From: Komagataeibacter kakiaceti JCM 25156
Lineage (GTDB): Bacteria > Pseudomonadota > Alphaproteobacteria > Acetobacterales > Acetobacteraceae
Direction of reading: 5' to 3'
Length of the DNA: 8,424 nucleotides
NCBI RefSeq assembly: GCF_000613305.1
Contig: NZ_BAIO01000077.1
Location: forward strand, 1 to 8,424
The notes below the pieces were generated by a model. The model had not been told where the DNA came from. It ran no database searches and worked only from the letters and a program-made list of their open reading frames with translations. Below are positions 1 to 5,244 of this stretch, in pieces; positions within the stretch are counted from its first letter, which is position 1; the number at the start of each line of letters is the position of its first letter. The position numbers and the translations under genes were made by a program.

Positions 1-35
1 CGCCCGCAGGCCCCATGCCCATACGCGCTGGCCGT

Positions 36-1948
36 TCATGGCCGTGGCGCCGCAGGTGCAATGGCTCCCTGCGCAAGCTGGAGCAGCAGGATGCGCCGGA
101 CCTCGGCAATGGTGAAGGGGTTGGACTGGGTGGAATGTTCCGAATGGCGCACCACAAGCTCGGACTCCACACCGGGTATATGCGCGCTGGCATAGGACAC
201 CACGCCATCATCCGCCCGGGAAAGCGGGTTGCCGTTGCCGCATACGGGAATGATGGAATGGGTATGCACGCCCTTTACAATGGGAATGGTGGGCAGCGTG
301 CGCATGAACGCGCTGCGCGGTGACATGGCGTAGACGCTGCCCAGCCGTGATACGCGCCCGGCCAGATGCGTGCTGTCGCCCGCGCCGGTCATGATCTCGC
401 GCGCGGTCTCGCTTACCCGTAGCGGCAGGCTGGCCATCCGGCCGATAAACTGCGTGAGCGATGTGGCGGCGAAGTAACTGCCATGCTGCGGTGTGGCGAT
501 AAACACCACGCGCTGGATTTCGGGCATGGGGGTGGGAAACATGGTCTCACGCATGAGACGGCGCGCGTCGCGGTCAGGTGAAAGGCGGAAAGCGGGCGGT
601 CCGCCGTGCCGTTCCACAGCCTGTCCCCAGGGTTGATGACCAGCATGCGCGCCAGCAGCCCGCCCTGGCTGTGCCCCACCAGCGTAATGCGTCCCAGCGC
701 CGGATCGGCCCGCACCCCGCCCAGACTGTCCACCGCCTGCGTTATGGCCCGGCGCAACTGCCAGGCGGAATACGGGATGGGACTGGATGTGGCGTAGGAG
801 AAGAACCAGAAGTCAAAATGATCGCGTATGCGCGGGTCTTCCAGCAGGTCATTGACCATGCTGGCCCAGCGATAGGGGCTGGACGCCGTGCCGTGAATGA
901 ACACCACCGGCATGTTGCCCCGCCGGTGCGGGGTCATGGCCACCAGACGCGGGCGCGTGCCGTCAAACGTCGTGCCATCCAGAAAACCACGGTATTCCTT
1001 GGTCCACAGCGCCGTCTCACGCAGGCTCAGGGCGCGCGCGGCGGTCTGGTCATAGGCGGCGGGAACGGTAGCGTTACCAATGCGGGTGGCAGGGTTTTCA
1101 TCCATTACCCGCAGCACCAGCCGCCCATGCGGGCTGCTGGTCAGCACCTGTGCGCGGGGATTGTCCATTTCCAGCAGCAGGCTGGCGGGAACACGGATCT
1201 GGTCCGATACGCTGAAACTGGTATGCGCGTCCCTGTCATCATGTTCCCGCGTGTCGGCACCATCCGGCGCGGGTCGGGCCAGCGCGGTCAGGGCCTCGCC
1301 CAGTCCGGGGGTGCGATAGACATTCGCCATCCCGCTGACCGCCAGTGTCGCAGTGGGACGCATGTTTTCCAGCAGGCGGCCATGCCAGCGGAGCTGCGCG
1401 GGATCAAAGCCAAGGTCGATCGTGCCAAACGGAAGCGCGCGCACCTGTGCCCCGACCGCGCCCGAGGCTGGAAAGGCCGCGCTCAGGCTCAGGTTGTACA
1501 GATCACATGCCTGCCGGAAGCGATCGTCATACGGGCTGGGACCACCCGCCTGCCCCGGTTGCAGGTAGGCATAGGCATATAATGCTGCAGCCAGGAAATC
1601 CGCGGCCCGGTGGTGGCGCAGCCCCTGCCGGTAACTCAGTTCCGCCAGCGCGAACAGGGTATCGGCCACGTCATCAGGGTCTGTCAGGTCCGTTTGCGCC
1701 TGCGTGCGCAGCGTGGCGATGGCGCGGTCGGGGTGGGCGCGCCACTGGGGCAGCAGGCCATGGCGGTTCAGCACCACCAGCGTGGAATTGCCCGGCGCAT
1801 GGCCCTGCAACGCGCTGCGGCTGGTGGTGCGATAGCTCTGCACCAGCGAGACCTGCCGCACGGTCACCGGTCCGGCGCATCCCGCCAGCAACATCACCGC
1901 CAGCAGGTTGACGGGCCGACAGGCGGCGCGCGTGAAGATCCGTTTCAT
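36..1948 (-). pseudogene. Lipoprotein alpha/beta hydrolase, interrupted by one frameshift
   Basis: Predicted outer-envelope lipoprotein with a serine-hydrolase domain (esterase/lipase-like); the substrate is unknown. The start at 1948 gives a signal peptide with lipobox LLAGC, so Cys24 would be acylated. Residues 25-340 are an uncharacterised N-terminal region. The alpha/beta hydrolase part begins at VVFIHGT (about 348-354, oxyanion-hole HG) and holds the nucleophile elbow GHSQG (Ser427). After about residue 451 (near 595) the first frame runs into an unrelated Cys/Pro/Ser-rich tail ending at 413. The next frame continues the fold: VVFIATPQHGS, then DDGVV (candidate catalytic Asp) and HSEHSTQSNP (candidate catalytic His), ending in TGA at 36-38. 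Adding one base in the short G run at 594-596 (C on the coding strand) joins the halves into about 637 residues. Seen: the two complementary frames. Inferred: a single-base loss, either a real mutation or a sequencing error. It is divergent from the 2228 gene. Confidence 0.8.
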
Positions 1949-2227
1949 TCCCGCAGATTAGGCGGCCCCGCGCGCCGCGCAAGCGGGGAATTGCGGATCC
2001 GCCGCACGCGGGCGGGACTTATGAAGAAAGAATCCAGAACATACGGGCATGGGCACGACGCCACCCAGTTTCTTTCCCCGCGCACAGGGCCGGACCAGTC
2101 ACCTGAAATCCATGTGGACCTGTCTTCCGGTTCATGGAATTCGCGGCATCTTGCTGCTATCCCATGCGGCGCATTACTGTCGCTGTCGGCGGTGACATGC
2201 CGCAAACCATCAAGGGCCCGAACTGAT
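1949..2227. other. Intergenic region between divergent genes
   Basis: This spacer separates the minus-strand hydrolase from the plus-strand DUF333 gene, so it should hold promoters for both. I could not find a -35/-10 pair good enough to name on either strand. The DUF333 reading frame stays open upstream to an ATG at 2020, but that extension has no signal-peptide character, so I treat it as non-coding. Confidence 0.4.
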
Positions 2228-2503
2228 ATGACCCCCACCCTTTTCCTGCCCCGCGCCCATGCCCGCGTCCTGTGCGTCATGGCTCTCGTGGCCTGCATGC
2301 TGGCGGGAAGTGCGCCCGCCCATGCGGTGGCGCCCATCGGGATGCCCAATCCGGCCTCGAAATTCTGCGTGCAGCGCGGGGGACGGGTGGAGATGATGCG
2401 CACCGGCAGCGGAGTGACCGGCTGGTGCCATCTGCCCAGCGGCAAACTGGTGGAGGAATGGAAACTGTTCCGCCGCAACCATCCCGCCATGCGCCGCCAC
2501 TGA
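2228..2503 (+). CDS. Small exported DUF333 family protein (YoaF-like)
   Basis: A 91-residue protein of unknown function, probably periplasmic or envelope-bound. Residues 1-33 look like a Sec signal: basic residues at 9-13, a hydrophobic stretch, and a possible cleavage after AHA (33/34). An LVAC tetrapeptide ending at Cys23 could alternatively act as a lipobox. The mature part is a full DUF333 domain: MPNPASKFC (39-47), RGG (50-52), then GWCHLPSG (65-72) and EEWKLFRRNHP (77-87). The order of these motifs resembles E. coli YoaF. The two Cys (47 and 67) could form a disulfide after export. The name hemolysin is attached to some family members, but nothing here supports that activity. The ATG at 2228 is chosen because it sits directly before the signal peptide; the ribosome binding site is weak. 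The next gene starts 14 bases after this stop. Confidence 0.8.
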   Translation: MTPTLFLPRAHARVLCVMALVACMLAGSAPAHAVAPIGMPNPASKFCVQRGGRVEMMRTGSGVTGWCHLPSGKLVEEWKLFRRNHPAMRRH

Positions 2504-2517
2504 CCCGCGCCCGTAAC

Positions 2518-2766
2518 ATGCTCCTGCCGCCCACGCGGTGGATCGTGATGGCCCTGCTGGTGGTGGGCGTGGCGGGCTGTGATGACCCGCTGATCGCCCA
2601 TAATGTGCCCCCACCCGAGGACTGCGCCCGCCGGGGCGGCATGTGGCGGGTCATGTCCGATGGCCATACCGGCCTGTGCCGCCTGCCCCCGGGCAGCAGG
2701 GTTGCGGGCTGGACGATCATGCCGCACGCAGCATCCAGACAGGCGACGCCTGTTCCGGGTCAATAG
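2518..2766 (+). CDS. Small lipoprotein with a degenerate DUF333 domain
   Basis: An 82-residue predicted lipoprotein. The signal region has a hydrophobic core (WIVMALLVVGV) and lipobox VAGC, placing the acylated Cys at residue 21. The mature part repeats the layout of the DUF333 protein just upstream: Cys36 followed by RRGG, then TGLCRLPPG with Cys54, then a Trp at residue 65. In both proteins the Trp lies 11 residues after the second Cys, and the gap between the two Cys is 17 here against 19 upstream. This suggests a tandem duplication in which this copy diverged, became lipid-anchored, and lost the NPAS and LFRR/HPA ends. It lies 14 bases after the previous stop and is probably co-transcribed. 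No strong ribosome binding site is seen, so translational coupling is possible. Function unknown. Confidence 0.65.
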   Translation: MLLPPTRWIVMALLVVGVAGCDDPLIAHNVPPPEDCARRGGMWRVMSDGHTGLCRLPPGSRVAGWTIMPHAASRQATPVPGQ

Positions 2767-2994
2767 GGCCACAGCATTCATCATCGGGTTGCGGGCGAAA
2801 TCATCCGATCACGCGCGCAGGTTGTAACAATTTGATGACCTGCCAGTCCGGGACGATCGGGTTACATAACAGACAGCACAAGATGTGCCTTCATGGCGCA
2901 TCGCCGCCTGTCCCGGCAACGGATGCGGGCGGCAACCGTAAGACCCGGCCCTTTTCGCGAGAGGTCAACAACCCGCCATGAGCAGGAGGAAACA
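2767..2994. other. Spacer with one dyad before the third small gene
   Basis: A gene-free stretch of about 230 bases. An inverted repeat GCAGGT (2817-2822) / ACCTGC (2838-2843) with a 15-base AT-rich centre is visible. There is no U-run after it, so it is not a standard terminator; it could be an operator or chance. No promoter is clear enough to call. The distance from the DUF333 pair suggests the next gene may have its own promoter. Confidence 0.3.
2984..2990 (+). promoter_or_regulatory. Strong Shine-Dalgarno AGGAGGA that selects a GTG start
   Basis: AGGAGG at 2984-2989 lies 5 bases before the GTG at 2995. It is the best ribosome binding site in the plus-strand part of the window and is the reason the GTG is preferred over the in-frame ATG at 3034, which has no comparable site. 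Confidence 0.65.
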
Positions 2995-3279
2995 GTGGAA
3001 ACCGCATGTATCACCCGCCCCGACCATCCCGGCATGACCGCGCGTCTGATCACCCTGCGCCCCGCGATCGCGCTGCTTGCAGCGGGGGTTGCGCTGTCCG
3101 GCTGTACGGGCCGGATTGGCGAGGATGCATGTTTTTCCTGCGCTGATGAAAAAACCGCCAGCACTCCCGCGACGAACCAAAAAGCAGCGCAGGACCGGAC
3201 GGCCGACCCTAAAACACCCGATAAATCCGCCACCAGTGCGCGGGCCATGCCCCCGAAGGCCACTCCCCCCGCCGGATAG
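2995..3279 (+). CDS. Small predicted lipoprotein, unknown function
   Basis: 94 residues from the GTG at 2995 (81 from the ATG at 3034). The hydrophobic segment LRPAIALLAAGVALSGC ends in lipobox LSGC, so Cys37 (Cys24 with the shorter start) would be the lipid-anchored residue. The mature part starts CTGRIGEDACFSC, with two further Cys close together, and continues as a low-complexity tail rich in Ala, Lys, Thr and Pro, likely disordered. No known domain is recognised. The shorter start gives a more typical signal peptide length, but the Shine-Dalgarno match favours the GTG. Another short frame (ATG 2978 to TGA 3035-3037, 19 codons) overlaps and ends on the 3034 ATG as ATGA. Lipoprotein nature is well supported by sequence; any function would be a guess. 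Confidence 0.6.
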   Translation: METACITRPDHPGMTARLITLRPAIALLAAGVALSGCTGRIGEDACFSCADEKTASTPATNQKAAQDRTADPKTPDKSATSARAMPPKATPPAG

Positions 3280-3671
3280 CGGGCTGCGAACGATATGAAA
3301 ATAAGATCACGATAACGTGTTTCTGATCCACGCGTAACCGGACAACTCCCGCCCGGCGGGTACGTTGTGGTCATACCATCCATTGGCGCGCATGGAAGAA
3401 TGGGGGAACCATTCCCTTTCCTGTCCGTCATGGGTGAAACCGGGCGATCCGCGCACGCGCATGCCACCATTCCGGCCCTGCCGCCACAGACCCGGCCCGC
3501 CGGACATGCCGCCACGGTACCGCTCCAGACGGCACGCGGCCCTGAAAATGGTCCGCCCGCCCCCTGCATGCCGGGACACCCGTGCAGGAACAGGCCATAG
3601 TCCCGCCACCAGGGCCGCGCGACGGGGCATGCCCCCCGCGTCGGTTCCTGATTTCGTTACCGGAGCCTCAC
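3280..3671. other. Gene-free or unresolved stretch
   Basis: About 390 bases with no gene I can defend. Open frames overlap on both strands. The least unlikely is minus-strand 3630-3307 (107 codons). Its predicted product is rich in Gly, Arg and Trp, for example NGWYDHNVPAGRELSGYAW near the C-terminus. It has a GC preference at the third codon position, but its second position is also unusually GC-rich, which argues against normal coding. It shows no recognised domain and no clear export signal. Plus-strand frames from 3365 and 3367 are no better. GGAG at 3662-3665 is the likely ribosome binding site of the next gene. Confidence 0.35.
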
Positions 3672-4061
3672 ATGAAGATTTCCCGTAATGTAACCGACAT
3701 AACCACCCGTATCGGTGATTTCCTGACCGGGGCGCTGGGCGACCGTTCGGGCGCGATGTCAGTGCTGAATGATATTCTTGGCCCCCTGCCCGCGCCGGGG
3801 CACCCCAGCATGCTCGAACAGCGCGCCGAGGCCGTGGGTATGCTCCCGCTGATCCGGGCATGGCAGGAACAGGATAACCCTGAACCCGCGGATGAAAGCA
3901 CTGTACATGCCCTGTTCAGGCCGGTCGAGATTGACCGTTTCTCCACCCAGACCGGGCTTTCGGGAATGGCGGCGATGAAAATCCTGCGCGAGGTGCTGCC
4001 CCTGACGGTGCGCCACCGGGCGCTGAGCGCGCGCTCCGACAAACCCATGAATATCCACTAG
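3672..4061 (+). CDS. YidB-like family protein
   Basis: A 129-residue predicted soluble protein with no signal peptide or membrane segment. Its pattern matches the YidB/DUF937-type family. It starts with an amphipathic helix, has a central LIRAWQEQDNPEPADESTV block (about 60-78) where the family has a W-x-x-Q segment followed by a Pro/Ser turn, and ends with the helix pair LFRPVEIDRFSTQTGLS (81-97) and AAMKILREVLPLTV (99-112), equivalent to the conserved LG/TGL...LL...LP core. The Gly-rich stretches common in YidB proteins are reduced. The role of the family is not established. The ATG at 3672 is chosen because GGAG lies 6 bases upstream and the conserved region begins just after; the frame stays open upstream to 3582 without protein-like features. 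A strong terminator at 4154-4198 ends the transcript. Confidence 0.6.
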   Translation: MKISRNVTDITTRIGDFLTGALGDRSGAMSVLNDILGPLPAPGHPSMLEQRAEAVGMLPLIRAWQEQDNPEPADESTVHALFRPVEIDRFSTQTGLSGMAAMKILREVLPLTVRHRALSARSDKPMNIH

Positions 4062-4083
4062 CCAGATCTGGTGGGTATACCCG
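4062..4083. repeat. Two adjacent 10-bp perfect palindromes
   Basis: CCAGATCTGG (4062-4071) begins immediately after the TAG stop, and GGGTATACCC (4073-4082) follows one base later. As RNA, the second extends with a G-U pair to GGTGGGTATACCCGCC. Together they could form small hairpins in the 3' untranslated region or be protein-binding dyads. No U-run follows them; termination is better explained by the hairpin at 4154-4198. Confidence 0.5.
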
Positions 4084-4153
4084 CCATAAAACAGGCCCGA
4101 CACGGTTGAACCGCCAGGGCTCCGCGGACAGGGTCGCCCCTGTTCGACCTGCC

Positions 4154-4198
4154 GCCTGCCCGCATGGGGTTCCTTCCCCGGTGTGGCAGGCTTTTTTT
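4154..4198 (+). terminator. Rho-independent terminator after the YidB-like gene
   Basis: The outer stem GCCTGCC (4154-4160) pairs with GGCAGGC (4185-4191). Inside, GGGG (4166-4169) pairs with CCCC (4176-4179) around a TTCCTT loop, with partial pairing between the two stems. Seven Ts follow (4192-4198). The U-run exists only in the plus orientation, so it serves the plus-strand gene and not the convergent tag gene, whose stop is at 4205. Confidence 0.85.
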
Positions 4199-4204
4199 GG
4201 GATT

Positions 4205-4795
4205 CTATCGCTTGCCGAGATGTCCGCTTACGTCCCGTGCCGTAGCATGGCGAAAACAGGTCGGGTCGTGATCGTCTATCATCCCGGCCGCCTGCATCCA
4301 TGCATAGGCGATGACCGGCCCGACAAAGCGGAACCCGCGTGCCCGCAGCGCCGCCGACATGGCGTGTGACAGGGGAGAGGAAGCCTGCACCTGCCCGCTC
4401 AGGTTACGCACCGGACCATCGGGCAGCATGCCCCAGGCAAAGGTGGCAAAATCTTCTCCCCCATCGCGCATGGCGGCATAGGCCTGCGCATTGCCAATGG
4501 TCGCGACAATCTTGGCGCGGGCACGAATGATGCCGGTATCAGCCATAAGGCGCGTTACATCGGCGGCTGTAAAACCGGCCACGCGGTCGGGGTCAAACCC
4601 GGCAAAGGCACGGCGAAATCCCGCGCGCCGCTTCAGCACCGTGCGCCATGACAGCCCGGCCTGAAAACTTTCCAGCACCAGCATTTCCCATAACTGGCGG
4701 CTGTCATGCACCGGCTGGCCCCATTCATGGTCGTGATAGGCCATCATCATTGCATCCGCCTGCGCCCACCCGCAACGGGTTATGTTGGGGCACAT
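4205..4795 (-). CDS. tag: DNA-3-methyladenine glycosylase I
   Basis: Base-excision repair enzyme that removes 3-methyladenine from alkylated DNA in the cytoplasm. 196 residues, close to the E. coli Tag length (187). The family signature is visible throughout: RCGW (7-10), AYHDHEWG (19-26), LESFQAGLSW (41-50), TVLKRR (52-57), GIIRARAKI near the middle, and RGFRFVGPVIAYAWMQAAGMIDDH near the end. The four zinc ligands of E. coli Tag (Cys4, His17, His175, Cys179) correspond to Cys8, His21, His176 and Cys180. The base-pocket residues Tyr16, Glu38 and Trp46 correspond to Tyr20, Glu42 and Trp50. The ATG at 4795 puts the conserved RCGW at the usual distance from the start; the frame runs open to 4846, but the extra 17 codons have no family counterpart. 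It is convergent with the YidB-like gene and appears monocistronic. No upstream adenine-methylation operator was recognised. Confidence 0.96.
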   Translation of the reverse strand: MCPNITRCGWAQADAMMMAYHDHEWGQPVHDSRQLWEMLVLESFQAGLSWRTVLKRRAGFRRAFAGFDPDRVAGFTAADVTRLMADTGIIRARAKIVATIGNAQAYAAMRDGGEDFATFAWGMLPDGPVRNLSGQVQASSPLSHAMSAALRARGFRFVGPVIAYAWMQAAGMIDDHDPTCFRHATARDVSGHLGKR

Positions 4796-5183
4796 GGTTA
4801 CAGCCTGCACCCGGAGCGCGGCAATGGCGCCCGTGCCGTCGCGCACTGGTCAGGTTCACGCTCCATGGCCGCAACAGATGTAGCGCAATCAGGCGTACCT
4901 TCAGAATTCAGTGCGGATGGCATGGACTGCATGGGTAAGCTTACCTTCCTCATGATGGTTATGTTCAGGTGGTTGTGACCTGATAACAGAGCCATGACAT
5001 CATACAGCCCGGAATCAAATATATCCTTGCGATACGACCACATATGACAAGCGGTTTATATGTATTGGACCGCATATTATTCAAATGCCGCGCTTGCGAT
5101 AGTCTGTAAATTACAAAGAAATTTCTGGTGAAGCTTTTTTCAAAAAGCATCAGGAAACATCGTCCCCAAAAGGCATAACCCAC
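4796..5183. other. AT-richer intergenic region with several dyads
   Basis: About 390 bases between tag and the sldA terminator. From about 4950 the base composition is clearly more AT-rich than the surrounding genes. Visible symmetry: the 12-bp palindrome GGTAAGCTTACC (4934-4945), an inverted repeat GCGGT (5051-5055) / ACCGC (5069-5073) with a 13-base AT centre, and the hairpin at 5129-5152. Open frames in this stretch (minus 5183-4965 and 5043-4798; plus 4706-4978) show no domain, no ribosome binding site worth naming, and poor codon character. The tag promoter should lie in the left part, but I cannot assign it. Confidence 0.4.
5129..5152. repeat. Imperfect hairpin, possible interspersed repeat unit
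   Basis: TGA-A-GCTTTT, loop TTCA, AAAAGC-A-TCA: nine paired positions with one A/A mismatch (5132/5149). If the copy were perfect it would read TGAAGC...GCTTCA on both sides. My impression is that Acetobacteraceae genomes carry many intergenic copies of a similar A/T-run sequence with an AAGCTT-type flank, but that is from memory and untested here. It lies about 30 bases beyond the sldA terminator. Confidence 0.35.
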
Positions 5184-5217
5184 AAAAAAACCGGGGGCAC
5201 GGAACAGGCCCCCGGTT
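5184..5217 (-). terminator. Rho-independent terminator of sldBA
   Basis: A perfect 10-bp stem AACCGGGGGC (5189-5198) / GCCCCCGGTT (5208-5217) with a 9-base loop. Read on the minus strand it is followed by a run of Us (A5184-A5190 on the plus strand, two of them in the stem). It starts 27 bases after the sldA stop at 5245-5247. Confidence 0.93.
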
Positions 5218-5244
5218 CAGGCTGGCAGTTGCGTGCGCCAGTTA

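Noticed and set aside
1..35. Possible start of another minus-strand gene (ATG at 22)
   Set aside because: Only about seven codons are inside the window and no ribosome binding site is seen.
578..1911. Long plus-strand open frames (578-1582 and 1345-1911)
   Set aside because: They lie opposite the lipoprotein hydrolase, which has clear motifs; these frames are GC-driven shadows with no domain.
1945..2784. 279-codon minus-strand frame across the DUF333 pair
   Set aside because: Arg/His/Pro-rich composition and no domain; the plus strand has export signals and family motifs in the same place.
4965..5183. 72-codon minus-strand frame in the AT-rich spacer
   Set aside because: It begins just past the sldA terminator, has no ribosome binding site, and its aromatic-rich product seems to reflect the A/T runs of the spacer.
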